Below, in pieces: positions 33,001 through 41,822 of a DNA stretch of 64,000 nt. Positions within the stretch are counted from its first letter, which is position 1; each line of letters starts with the position of its first letter. The DNA lies in contig NZ_CP034759.1 of NCBI RefSeq assembly GCF_004295665.1, forward strand, positions 372,001 to 436,000. Direction: 5' to 3'. A model generated the notes under the pieces. That model did no database searches, had not been told where the DNA came from, and worked only from the letters and a program-made list of their open reading frames with translations. This DNA is from Litorilituus sediminis (lineage in GTDB: Bacteria > Pseudomonadota > Gammaproteobacteria > Enterobacterales > Alteromonadaceae). A program made the translations under genes and the position numbers.

Positions 33001-34167
33001 ATGGTAAAGCACAATATATTGATTATTGATGACGATATTGATTACTTGAAGTTACTTGCAGAAAGTTTAGAAGATATTTTTGAAGTGAAATGCGCGAGCA
33101 ATCTAGCGGTTGCTGAAGATTTATTAAAGGAGAACTTGGCCTTTGATATTGCCTTAGTTGATGAAAATATTGGTCTTGAAAAGGGCTCTAGCTGGATTAA
33201 AAAGCATCATGGTACAAAGAATGCGCCTACCTCCTTTGTATTATATTCTGGGCTGGCGAGTGAAGAAGCTATATTGCGCGGTTTAGAGTGCGGTGCAGAT
33301 GATTTTCTCGCTAAACCTATCTCACTTATTGCCTTACATTCAAAATTAGAAAAATTAATTGAATATCAAGATAAAATTCACGATTTTGAAGATGAAATCA
33401 AATCTAAAGAGAACGTCATTAATATTTCAATGGCGCAGGCTTCTAAATACGGTAGCTGCATGCAGCTTACTTCAAAATTAAATCGCTGTTTTTCCACAGA
33501 AGAAATTCGGGATGAGGTTTTTTCTTATCTTTACAGTATGGGCTTACATGGTTGTATCGCTTTTTATCCTATTAATGAAAAACCGACATTTTTTAATGCT
33601 CAAAAGGGCGTGTGTTCACCCGTAGAAATTGAAGTGATGGAGCTATTAAAAGTAAAGCCTAGACTTTATCGATTTGGCTCTAGAACGATATTCAATCATA
33701 ACTTGGTTTCTGTATTAATTTTAAATTTAGAAGATGGCACCATAGATACTGATATTTATATTGATGCACTTGCCTCAGTAATCGAGTGTATTGGCGCGAG
33801 AATGGCGTTTATAACCTATAAAAACTCACTTATTGATGTGCAGGAACAAATTAAACAGGCTGTTTCAACGACCAAAAAAATGGTTGAGATTTCAAAGCAT
33901 CATCAGCAAGAGGTGATGAATGAAATAGTACAAAAAATGGGAACTAGCTTTCATATTCTCGATATGACGCAAGAGCAAGAAGATTACTTGACAGATATGG
34001 TGCATGGCGCGTTAAAAAAACATTCGCAAGATGACATAAACTTTATGGAAGTGTCTCAGCTGCTTGATCAAGCATTGCACAGCGTTGATAAGCTACAAAT
34101 GCTTAATACCGAGCAAGCTTGTGATTCAATTCATCAAGAATTTGATGAGGAGGATGAGTTATTTTGA
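33001..34167 (+). CDS. Receiver-domain protein with unrecognised C-terminal region
   Basis: A 388-aa protein. Residues about 5-120 are a receiver (IIDDDIDYL, probable phospho-acceptor Asp54 in ALVDENIGLEKGS, Lys in FLAKPISL). The remaining 260 residues match no family I know. They contain a cysteine-bearing segment (GSCMQLTSKLNRCF), a region with GAF-like alternation (VEIEVMELLKVKPRLYRF; VSVLILNLEDG), a helical stretch with a QEDYLTDMVHGALKK segment, and an acidic tail ending EEDELF. ATG 33001 is chosen because AAGGA precedes it by 8 bases; GTG 32977 is upstream. It overlaps the next gene (TTGA), so it is probably co-translated with the hybrid kinase. Confidence 0.75.
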   Translation: MVKHNILIIDDDIDYLKLLAESLEDIFEVKCASNLAVAEDLLKENLAFDIALVDENIGLEKGSSWIKKHHGTKNAPTSFVLYSGLASEEAILRGLECGADDFLAKPISLIALHSKLEKLIEYQDKIHDFEDEIKSKENVINISMAQASKYGSCMQLTSKLNRCFSTEEIRDEVFSYLYSMGLHGCIAFYPINEKPTFFNAQKGVCSPVEIEVMELLKVKPRLYRFGSRTIFNHNLVSVLILNLEDGTIDTDIYIDALASVIECIGARMAFITYKNSLIDVQEQIKQAVSTTKKMVEISKHHQQEVMNEIVQKMGTSFHILDMTQEQEDYLTDMVHGALKKHSQDDINFMEVSQLLDQALHSVDKLQMLNTEQACDSIHQEFDEEDELF

Positions 34168-36338
34168 AAGCACAATCATTACATCTAGCACATAAAGTTC
34201 TTGAAGGCGTTGATGAAGCGTATTGGGAATGGGATCTAGTTAAAGACACCATATACTATTCAGCTCAACTGATGAAGTTGCTTGGCTATGAAAACGAAGC
34301 ATATATAGGCTCAAGAGACGTTTGGGACAAACATATAAGCCAGGAAGCACTACAAGATATATTGTTTCAGGTTGAAAGGCACTTAAAGGGAGATATTGAT
34401 AAAGTTGACGTTTCTTACCCTTTAAAAAACAATTTAGGCAAAGATTTATGGATACATGCTTTAGGTAAAGTTGTTGAGCGGGTTGATGGTCGAGCAAGTT
34501 TAATGTTTGGTACGGTAAAAGATATTACCGAAACTAAACAGATGATAGGTCAGCTGAAAAAGCAAAATGATTGGTTAATGCTTGCTGAGCGGATCAGTAA
34601 TTCAGGCCATTGGCGCTTTGATTTAAAAGATGAAACGATTATTTGGTCGCCAGAAGTGTTTCGTTTACATGGTGTTTTGGCAAAAACATTTCGGCCTAGT
34701 CTTGAAAATATCCATGACTTTATTATTGCCAAAGACAGAGCAAAATTTAAAGCCTTGATGAGTACAGCGACAGAACATTTCGAACCATTTTATTTGAAAA
34801 CGGCGCTGATTCTTGCCGACGGTAAAAAAGTAAAAGTTGAAATTATTGCTGAAGTTGAACGTAATATAAGCGGTGAAGTACAAGCTATTTTTGGCGTGTA
34901 TAAAGACATTACCCGTAGCGAAGACATGTTCGAGAAATTGAAGTTACTTGCTATGGTGAATTATACCATTCGAGTACCTATTTTCTTCATTGATGATAAT
35001 GACAATGTTGTTTATCAAGACATTTCGCCACATTATGATGGCGCCAGTTCAGTATTGTTCAATTATATTAACTTTAGTATTACTGAATACATGGACTTTA
35101 AAAAGCAAGCGAAAGAGCGAGGGCAAATTAAACAAACCAATATAAGCTTTGATAAATACAATAGTGTTTTTGACTTATCTGTCACTTATGAAGCACAGGA
35201 AGGTATTTATATTTGGATTGTTGAAAACGTGACCGAAAAATTTAGAAAGGAGCAACAGCAAATTATCTCAAACAGGCTGGCGCTGTTAGGTAATACCTTT
35301 GGCAATGTTTCTCATGATATCAATAATGTGTTAGGTGTCGCGCTTGGGGCAATAGAAATGTTAGAGCTTAAAGTAGCTAAAGGGGAGCAAGATATTTCTA
35401 CTTACATTGAGCGTGTTAAAAATGCCATTGATAAGGGAAAAGATGTAACAGAGCGGTTACTCGCCTTTACACGTAAACCAACAGTGAAAGTAGTGAGTTT
35501 TGATCCCATTCAAGATATTAAAGATAACCAATATTTGTTTAAGCAATTGCTTTTAAGCACTATTAACTTAACGTTTGATTTTCCAGACATTAACTGCACT
35601 ATTAATTTCCCTCAAGGAGAGTTTATTAATATCTTGCTTAACTTAGTGCTTAATGCTCAAGATGCTATTCAAGAGAAAGGTCTTAGTGGTCAAATTGAAA
35701 TATCTGCTAATTTAGCAACAGATAATCGATTAGAAGTGCACGTTAAGGACAGTGGTATAGGTATTGAGGAAAAAAATCTAACTAAAGTCTTTGACCCTTT
35801 TTATAGTTCTAAATCGGTTAATAAAGGTAATGGCATTGGTTTAGCGAATGTTTACAACACTATGTATAAGCACAATGGCTTAGTGCAAGTGGAGGGCTAT
35901 AGTGATCTTGGTGGTGCACACTTTACCTTAGTGTTTAAGTGTAAAGAGCTAGCGGGTAAATATCATTGTCCAGATACTCCAAAAGGTACCTTAACTTATC
36001 AAAATACCAACATTTTAGTGTTAGATGATGAGGTGAGTATTGCAGAGTTTGTTGCTTTATTTCTTGAAAGTAAAGGCGCTAACGTTGTTGTTGCCAATAA
36101 CAAACAAGAGCTAATGAGCATTTTATCGAGCAATAGCCACTTTGATATATTTATTACGGATATGATTTTGCCAGACTTAACAGGAAAAGAAGCGGTTAAT
36201 ATGGTTAAAGATAAGTTTAATCAAATTAAAGTGTATTCGATCAGTGGTTATATCGCAATTGAAGACAGAAGTTGGGATTACCCAGTATTAAGGAAGCCTT
36301 TTAATTCAAAAGAGTTAGCAGAGTTTCTAGCACTGTAA
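34164..36338 (+). CDS. PAS-containing hybrid histidine kinase with C-terminal receiver
   Basis: A 724-aa soluble protein. Two PAS domains with PAC motifs (about residues 12-125 ending FGTVKDITETK and 135-252 ending FGVYKDITRSE) and a third PAS-like region (265-360) precede the kinase core. The phospho-acceptor is His384 in GNVSHDINNVLG, an NtrB-type H box with Asp-Ile-Asn-Asn. ATPase motifs are NLVLNAQDAIQ, VKDSGIGI, FDPFYSSK and GNGIGLANV. The receiver (about 615-724) has LVLDDEVSIAEF and ITDMILPDLTG. The start is TTG 34164 overlapping the previous stop. It could feed the HPt domain of the next protein. No membrane segment was found. Confidence 0.88.
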   Translation: MKAQSLHLAHKVLEGVDEAYWEWDLVKDTIYYSAQLMKLLGYENEAYIGSRDVWDKHISQEALQDILFQVERHLKGDIDKVDVSYPLKNNLGKDLWIHALGKVVERVDGRASLMFGTVKDITETKQMIGQLKKQNDWLMLAERISNSGHWRFDLKDETIIWSPEVFRLHGVLAKTFRPSLENIHDFIIAKDRAKFKALMSTATEHFEPFYLKTALILADGKKVKVEIIAEVERNISGEVQAIFGVYKDITRSEDMFEKLKLLAMVNYTIRVPIFFIDDNDNVVYQDISPHYDGASSVLFNYINFSITEYMDFKKQAKERGQIKQTNISFDKYNSVFDLSVTYEAQEGIYIWIVENVTEKFRKEQQQIISNRLALLGNTFGNVSHDINNVLGVALGAIEMLELKVAKGEQDISTYIERVKNAIDKGKDVTERLLAFTRKPTVKVVSFDPIQDIKDNQYLFKQLLLSTINLTFDFPDINCTINFPQGEFINILLNLVLNAQDAIQEKGLSGQIEISANLATDNRLEVHVKDSGIGIEEKNLTKVFDPFYSSKSVNKGNGIGLANVYNTMYKHNGLVQVEGYSDLGGAHFTLVFKCKELAGKYHCPDTPKGTLTYQNTNILVLDDEVSIAEFVALFLESKGANVVVANNKQELMSILSSNSHFDIFITDMILPDLTGKEAVNMVKDKFNQIKVYSISGYIAIEDRSWDYPVLRKPFNSKELAEFLAL

Positions 36339-36410
36339 TTGCTTCTGCTATTGATTGAGAGTGCAATAAAATCCGCTTATATGGTGTTTTTTATAGGAGT
36401 GTAATAATAG

Positions 36411-37760
36411 ATGACCTTACCAACAAAGCACTCAATTTTGGTGGTTGATGATGCCAAAGATACTCAGTTATTGCTCGCATTTGATTTATCAAGCCCTGAG
36501 CGAGAAATAAACTGTTGTGACTCTGGTGAACAAGCGTTACAAATTTTAAAGGATGATAAAGTCGATTTAATCTTACTGGATTTGTATATGCCTGGTATGT
36601 CAGGTTTAGAAACACTACAAGCGATTAAAGCCGATAAGGCGATTGCTGATATCCCAGTGATCATGCTATCTGCTTCTGATAATGAAGATGAGGTTGTTGC
36701 AGCACTTGAATATGGCGCATCGGATTATGTTGTTAAACCTTATGTTGCTAAAGTTTTACTGGCTAGAATTGGTAACGCGTTACGCTTGAGGGATAAAACA
36801 ATTGAGTTAGAATACCTGGCAAGCACGGATTGCTTAACTGGTCTTAATAACAGAGGTCGCTTTTTTGACTTAAGTACAAAAGCGGCAAGCCAAGCAAATA
36901 GAGCAATGCAACCAATTGCTATGGTGATGTTAGATATAGATCATTTCAAGCAGGTTAATGATGACTATGGCCATGCTATCGGTGATAAGGTTTTGCTTGA
37001 GTTTAGCCGCTGTTTTAACCGTGTTTTTAGAGATTATGATATTGTTGGCCGAATTGGTGGAGAAGAATTTGCGGTTTGTTTGCCTAATTGTCATGCAGAT
37101 GAAGCGCTACAAGTTTGTGAACGTTTTAAGCATACGGTTGCCAACACGTTAGTTGAAGTTAACTGTAAATCAACAAAACCTATTACAGTAACGGTGAGTA
37201 TTGGTTTTGCTATTGCTTGCTCTAAACACATTGTCGTTGATGATTTACTTAAACAGGCTGATTTAGCACTATATCAGGCCAAGACAAATGGTCGTAATTG
37301 CGTTGTTAATGGCAGTCAGGCTATAGATAACAATGAAGAGTCTATGCAAACGATAAAGAACTTAACTGAGCTTGAAAGTAAAGAGGAGCAGCTGATAGCT
37401 GAAAGTCATAAGTTGCTTTTAGCGGGAATTGATATTGAGATTGGTATTAGTAATGTTTTAGGCGATACAGAGCTTTTTAATGAAATTTTATTAATGTTTT
37501 ATCAAGATCATCACCTTGATGGTGAAAAGCTGCAACAGGCGTTTGCTGATGGCGATATAAAACGTGCCAAGCATCTTGTTCATACGCTTAAGGGAGTGGC
37601 TTGCTCTGTGGGAGCAATGCATTTATTTGAACTTTCAAAAGCGCTAGATTTAACCATAAATGAAGAAAAAGAAGCTGATTATATAAGCAAATTACAGCTG
37701 TTGTTGCCTGAACTTAGTTTAGTAATGAAGAGTATTGAAGAGCAATTGCAACTCGCTTAA
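36411..37760 (+). CDS. REC - GGDEF - HPt protein (probable diguanylate cyclase)
   Basis: A 449-aa protein. The receiver (about residues 7-122) has Asp57 in LLDLYMPGMSG. The GGDEF domain (about 137-300) has MLDIDHFKQVNDDYGHAIGD and an intact IGGEEF active site (216-220), with a product-inhibition RxxD site (R207-D210). A C-terminal HPt domain (about 345-440) has the phospho-acceptor His391 in HLVHTLKGVACSVGA. It should make c-di-GMP from GTP. Having both a receiver and an HPt, it can take part in a relay with the hybrid kinase encoded upstream. Its stop codon abuts the stop codon of the convergent yfaE with no base between. Confidence 0.93.
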   Translation: MTLPTKHSILVVDDAKDTQLLLAFDLSSPEREINCCDSGEQALQILKDDKVDLILLDLYMPGMSGLETLQAIKADKAIADIPVIMLSASDNEDEVVAALEYGASDYVVKPYVAKVLLARIGNALRLRDKTIELEYLASTDCLTGLNNRGRFFDLSTKAASQANRAMQPIAMVMLDIDHFKQVNDDYGHAIGDKVLLEFSRCFNRVFRDYDIVGRIGGEEFAVCLPNCHADEALQVCERFKHTVANTLVEVNCKSTKPITVTVSIGFAIACSKHIVVDDLLKQADLALYQAKTNGRNCVVNGSQAIDNNEESMQTIKNLTELESKEEQLIAESHKLLLAGIDIEIGISNVLGDTELFNEILLMFYQDHHLDGEKLQQAFADGDIKRAKHLVHTLKGVACSVGAMHLFELSKALDLTINEEKEADYISKLQLLLPELSLVMKSIEEQLQLA

Positions 37761-38018
37761 TTACTCGTCAACTTCTATGCTGATATCGGTAATTGGCATA
37801 CAACAACAGGGAAGAATCTCACCGTCAGCAATAAAAGCTAATGGCTCACCTTTGGGATAGGCGACTTGACCAGACGTTAAGGTAACTCTACATGCACCGC
37901 AAAAGCCATCTCGGCAATGGTAATGGACTTCTATATCGGCACTTTCTAAGCACTCTAACAGCGTTTCTTCTTTATTAAGGTAATTTAGCTCTCTTCCTTG
38001 AACCTTTATTTTGGTCAT
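37761..38018 (-). CDS. yfaE: 2Fe-2S ferredoxin YfaE (NrdB cofactor maintenance)
   Basis: An 85-aa plant-type ferredoxin. Cluster cysteines are in HCRDGFCGACRV (C-x4-C-x2-C) and in the later CCCMP segment. YfaE supplies electrons to NrdB to regenerate its diiron-tyrosyl radical cofactor. It lies immediately downstream of nrdB in the nrdA-nrdB-yfaE order of E. coli. The ATG at 38018 is preceded by normal spacing from nrdB (86 bases). It is convergent with the GGDEF gene with zero spacing and no terminator hairpin was seen between them. Confidence 0.93.
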   Translation of the reverse strand: MTKIKVQGRELNYLNKEETLLECLESADIEVHYHCRDGFCGACRVTLTSGQVAYPKGEPLAFIADGEILPCCCMPITDISIEVDE

Positions 38019-38104
38019 AACGTGTTGATGCTTGTAACGGGCAGTCTCTTCATTGCTAAAAATAAATAATAGAACAAAGAGACAAACCTGAGATTATTGG
38101 TAGC

Positions 38105-39235
38105 TTATAAGTCGAAATCGTCAAAATCATCAGCATCGACAGAAGAGTCTACCTGGCCGACTAAATAACTCGATATTTCAGATTCTTGCGGAGCAACCTG
38201 AACATTATCACTGACTAAATATGCATTCATCCATGGTAACGGGTTACTTTTTATTGCGAAAGGTGCATCGAAACCAAGCGCTGCGAGGCGTTGATTTGAG
38301 ATATATTCGATGTATTGGTTAAGGATTTCTGCATTTAGGCCAATCATTGAGCCATCTTTGAATAAATATTGCGCCCATTCTTTTTCTTGTTCAACAACGT
38401 CTAAAAATATTTGTAAGCCTTGGTCACGCATTTCTTCACTAATAGTTTGCATTTCAGGATCATCTTTTCCTGAAGCCCAATTATTAATGATGTGCTGTGT
38501 ACCCGTTAAATGAAGCGCTTCATCACGTGCAATGAGTTTTATGATTTTTGCATTACCTTCAAGTAATTCTCGCTCGGCAAAAGCAAATGAACAGGCAAAA
38601 CTTACGTAGAAACGGATTGCTTCAAGGGCATTCACTGAACAAACTGCCAAGTATAAACGCTCTTTTAGTTTTCTCGTGGTAACTTCGATTGATTTACCCT
38701 CAACCTCATAAGTGCCTTCACCTTGAGACTGTAATAGCTGTGTCGTTAAGATGACATCATCAAAGTATTTAGCAATGCTGGTTGCGCGTTTTAAAATAGC
38801 AGGATTTACTACGATATCATCAAAAACTTCACCTGGCTCAGTAAATAAGTTACGTAAAATATGCGTATATGAGCGAGAGTGAATCGTTTCACTAAAGGCC
38901 CAAGTTTCGACCCAAGTTTCAACTTCTGGCAATGATACTAATGGCAGTAGCACGGCATTTACTGAACGGGCAGCCATTGAGTCTAAAAGCGTTTGATATT
39001 TTAAGTTTGAGATAAAAATATGCTTTTCAGAATCAGTTAAACTTTGCCAATCCGCTCTATCTTTTGACACATCAATTTCTTCAGGACGCCAGAAAAATGA
39101 TAATTGTTTTTCAATTAACTTTTCAAAAGCATTAAATTTTTGTTGGTCATATCGTGACACATTAACACTGTTGCCTAAGAACATAGGCTCAAGTAAAGCA
39201 TCATTTGGAGTTTGATTAAAGGTAGTATAAGGCAT
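38105..39235 (-). CDS. nrdB: Class Ia ribonucleotide reductase beta subunit
   Basis: A 376-aa protein that starts [19 protein letters not shown] at ATG 39235, the homologous start to E. coli NrdB (MAYTTFSQTKND); a start 36 bases upstream adds unrelated residues. Diiron ligands and radical region are visible in [34 protein letters not shown] and [31 protein letters not shown] (given in parts). The C-terminal docking peptide for NrdA is [20 protein letters not shown]. It carries the tyrosyl radical needed for reduction of ribonucleotides to deoxyribonucleotides. It is in an operon with nrdA and yfaE. Confidence 0.97.
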   Translation of the reverse strand: MPYTTFNQTPNDALLEPMFLGNSVNVSRYDQQKFNAFEKLIEKQLSFFWRPEEIDVSKDRADWQSLTDSEKHIFISNLKYQTLLDSMAARSVNAVLLPLVSLPEVETWVETWAFSETIHSRSYTHILRNLFTEPGEVFDDIVVNPAILKRATSIAKYFDDVILTTQLLQSQGEGTYEVEGKSIEVTTRKLKERLYLAVCSVNALEAIRFYVSFACSFAFAERELLEGNAKIIKLIARDEALHLTGTQHIINNWASGKDDPEMQTISEEMRDQGLQIFLDVVEQEKEWAQYLFKDGSMIGLNAEILNQYIEYISNQRLAALGFDAPFAIKSNPLPWMNAYLVSDNVQVAPQESEISSYLVGQVDSSVDADDFDDFDL

Positions 39236-39323
39236 GGTTGTTATTCCTGTACGCCATGTTTGGCATAACAAGGGCTATTTGTATTAGCCCTTGTTATTAA
39301 TTTTTAATGGTAATTTAGTTTTA

Positions 39324-41594
39324 TTAGATTTTACAAGCGCCGCCAGCACAGCCGTCATCTTCAACTTCAACATCGTCAGTCGCACCATCGCGTGTATTAT
39401 GATAATACATGGTTTTAACGCCTAATTTATAGGCGGTTAAGATATCTTTTAGTATCTGTTTTACTGGTACTTTGCCACCTTCAAATTTTGAAGGGTCATA
39501 ATTCGTGTTGGCAGAAATAGTTTGATCAACAAACTTTTGCATAATGCCAATTAATTCAAGGTAGCCATCATTATTTGGAATATTCCACAGTAACTCGTAG
39601 TTATCTTTTAAGTTTTTATAATCAGGTACTACTTGTTTTAAAATACCATCTTTACTGGCTTTTACGCTGATAAGGCCACGTGGTGGCTCAATACCATTGG
39701 TCGCATTTGATATTTGCGATGATGTTTCTGATGGCATTAACGCAGAAACAGTAGAGTTTCTAACACCAAATTCTTTAATGCTGGCGCGTAAGCTTTCCCA
39801 ATCAAGGTGCAATGGCTCACCGGTAATATCATCAATAGATTTCTTATAAGTATCTATTGGTAAAATTCCTTGTGATAAGCGTGTTTCATCAAACTTAGGG
39901 CAAGCACCTTGCTCTTTAGCTAACTGATTCGATGCTTTAAGTAGGTAGTACTGAATTGCTTCAAAAGTACGGTGCGTTAAGTTATTGGCACTGCCATTTG
40001 AGTAGTACATACCATTTTTAGCCAAGTAATAAGCATAGTTAATAACACCTATACCTAAGGTTCTACGACCCATAGTGGCATTTCTTGCTGCTGCAATGGG
40101 GTAGTCTTGGTAATCTAATAAACTATCTAGTGCTCGAACAGCTAAATCAGCTAGACCTTCTAATTCATCTAATGAATCAATAGCGCCTAAGTTAAATGCC
40201 GATAACGTACATAAGGCTATTTCACCCGTTTCATCATTGATGTCATTTAAAGGCTTAGTAGGTAAGGCAATCTCTAAACATAAGTTACTTTGGCGAATAG
40301 CTGCTTTACTTGGTTCAAACGGGCTATGGGTATTACAGTGGTCAACATTCTGCAAATAGATTCGACCTGTGCTAGCACGCTCTTGGGCAAACAAAGTAAA
40401 CAATTCAATCGCTTTAATACGTTTTTTACGAATTGACTCATCGTTTTCATATTGCACATATAACTGTTCAAACTTTTCTTGATCTTCAAAGAAGGCATCA
40501 TATAAGCCAGGGACATCACTTGGGCTAAATAATGTAATAGAGCCACCTTTAATAAGACGTTGATACATCAATTTATTAAATTGAACACCGTAATCTAGGT
40601 GTCTTACCCGGTTTTCTTCAACACCACGGTTATTTTTTAGTACAAGTAAGCTTTCAACTTCTAAATGCCATAGAGGGTAGAACAGGGTAGCCGCGCCACC
40701 ACGTACACCACCTTGAGAGCAGCTTTTAACGGCTGTTTGAAAGTGTTTATAAAACGGAATACAACCTGTGTGAAATGCTTCACCACTACGAATGCTACTA
40801 CCCAGCGCTCTAATACGACCGGCATTAACGCCAATACCAGCTCGTTGAGAAACGTACTTAACAATAGAGCTTGATGTCGCATTAATTGAATCTAAGCTGT
40901 CATCACATTCAATTAATACACAAGACGAAAACTGACGAGTAGGAGTACGTACACCAGCCATGATTGGTGTAGGTAATGAAATTTTAAAACGCGATATCGC
41001 ATGATAAAACTCTTCTACATATTGTAAGCGTGTTTCACTTGGGTATTTTGCAAATAAACAAGCAGAAACCAAGATATATAAAAACTGCGCGCTTTCATAA
41101 ATTTCACCGCTAACACGGTTTTGAACTAAATATTTACCTTCTAGCTGCTTAACTGCGGCATAGCTAAAGTTTAAGTCTCGGCTATGATCAATAAAGCTTT
41201 GCATATGAGCAAAATCACTTTCACTATAATCCGCTAGTAAATGCTGATCGTATTTTCCTGCTTCAACAAGCTTAACAACATGTTCGTAGAGTGTTGGCGG
41301 TTCAAATTGACCATAGGCTTTTTTACGTAAATGAAATACTGCTAATCTTGCCGCTAAATATTGATAGTCAGGCGTGTCTTCTGAGATAAGATCGGCAGCA
41401 GCTTTAATAATAGTCTCATGAATGTCTTCAGTTTTAATGCCATCATAAAATTGAATGTGAGATTTTAACTCAACCTGAGATACAGATACTTGTTCAAGGC
41501 CATCAGCTGCCCACGCTATTACGCGGTGAATTTTTTCTAAATCAATGGCTTCTTTTTCGCCATTTCGTTTGGTTACAAAAAGGTTATTGTTCAT
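39324..41594 (-). CDS. nrdA: Class Ia ribonucleotide reductase alpha subunit
   Basis: A 756-aa protein from ATG 41594 (MNNNLFVTKRNGEKEAIDL), homologous to the E. coli start; a six-residue extension lacks support. The N-terminal ATP-cone (about residues 5-92), the active-site segments QFSSCVLIECDDSLDS, RQSNLCLEIALPT and PSETSSQISNATNGIEPPRG, and the C-terminal redox pair DDGCAGGACKI are all present. It reduces NDPs to dNDPs, with allosteric control by ATP/dATP through the cone. A pair of NrdR-type boxes lies 116-162 bases upstream of the start. It is about 74 percent or more alike over the blocks I could align from memory; that is an impression, not a computed value. Confidence 0.97.
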   Translation of the reverse strand: MNNNLFVTKRNGEKEAIDLEKIHRVIAWAADGLEQVSVSQVELKSHIQFYDGIKTEDIHETIIKAAADLISEDTPDYQYLAARLAVFHLRKKAYGQFEPPTLYEHVVKLVEAGKYDQHLLADYSESDFAHMQSFIDHSRDLNFSYAAVKQLEGKYLVQNRVSGEIYESAQFLYILVSACLFAKYPSETRLQYVEEFYHAISRFKISLPTPIMAGVRTPTRQFSSCVLIECDDSLDSINATSSSIVKYVSQRAGIGVNAGRIRALGSSIRSGEAFHTGCIPFYKHFQTAVKSCSQGGVRGGAATLFYPLWHLEVESLLVLKNNRGVEENRVRHLDYGVQFNKLMYQRLIKGGSITLFSPSDVPGLYDAFFEDQEKFEQLYVQYENDESIRKKRIKAIELFTLFAQERASTGRIYLQNVDHCNTHSPFEPSKAAIRQSNLCLEIALPTKPLNDINDETGEIALCTLSAFNLGAIDSLDELEGLADLAVRALDSLLDYQDYPIAAARNATMGRRTLGIGVINYAYYLAKNGMYYSNGSANNLTHRTFEAIQYYLLKASNQLAKEQGACPKFDETRLSQGILPIDTYKKSIDDITGEPLHLDWESLRASIKEFGVRNSTVSALMPSETSSQISNATNGIEPPRGLISVKASKDGILKQVVPDYKNLKDNYELLWNIPNNDGYLELIGIMQKFVDQTISANTNYDPSKFEGGKVPVKQILKDILTAYKLGVKTMYYHNTRDGATDDVEVEDDGCAGGACKI

Positions 41595-41709
41595 GAAGTA
41601 CCTGCATAGCAATTATTGTTATTTTTCCCTAATAAAAAATCCTACGCGTTTCGAAAAAATGTACAAACATCTTTAATTCAAGCGTTGAAATAACAACTGA
41701 GCATTGAAT

Positions 41710-41756
41710 GCACAATATCTAGGGTTTTTTATAATTCTAGGCACAAGATAATGAGG
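41710..41756 (-). promoter_or_regulatory. NrdR box pair upstream of nrdA
   Basis: Box 1 at 41710-41725 (GCACAATATCTAGGGT) matches the 16-base NrdR consensus ACACwATATATwGTGT at 13 positions. Box 2 at 41741-41756 (GCACAAGATAATGAGG) matches at 11. Their starts are 31 bases apart, about three helical turns, the spacing known for NrdR operators. NrdR represses ribonucleotide reductase genes when dATP is high. A minus-strand promoter probably lies within or next to these boxes. Confidence 0.7.
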
Positions 41757-41769
41757 TTTTAGCTATTTT

Positions 41770-41797
41770 GCAAGTGCTAAAAACACTTGCTTTTTTT
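41770..41797 (+). terminator. Plus-strand Rho-independent terminator with no gene upstream
   Basis: GCAAGTG (41770-41776) and CACTTGC (41784-41790) pair perfectly around a 7-base loop and are followed by seven T residues. Both flanking genes (nrdA, ubiG) are on the minus strand. A perfect TATAAT occurs at 41730-41735 on the plus strand, but the best -35 candidate (TTGAAT, 41704-41709) has a 20-base spacer. A short transcript of about 55 bases is therefore possible but unproven. Confidence 0.55.
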
Positions 41798-41822
41798 AGG
41801 GGATTTGACTTACAAAGTTTGT

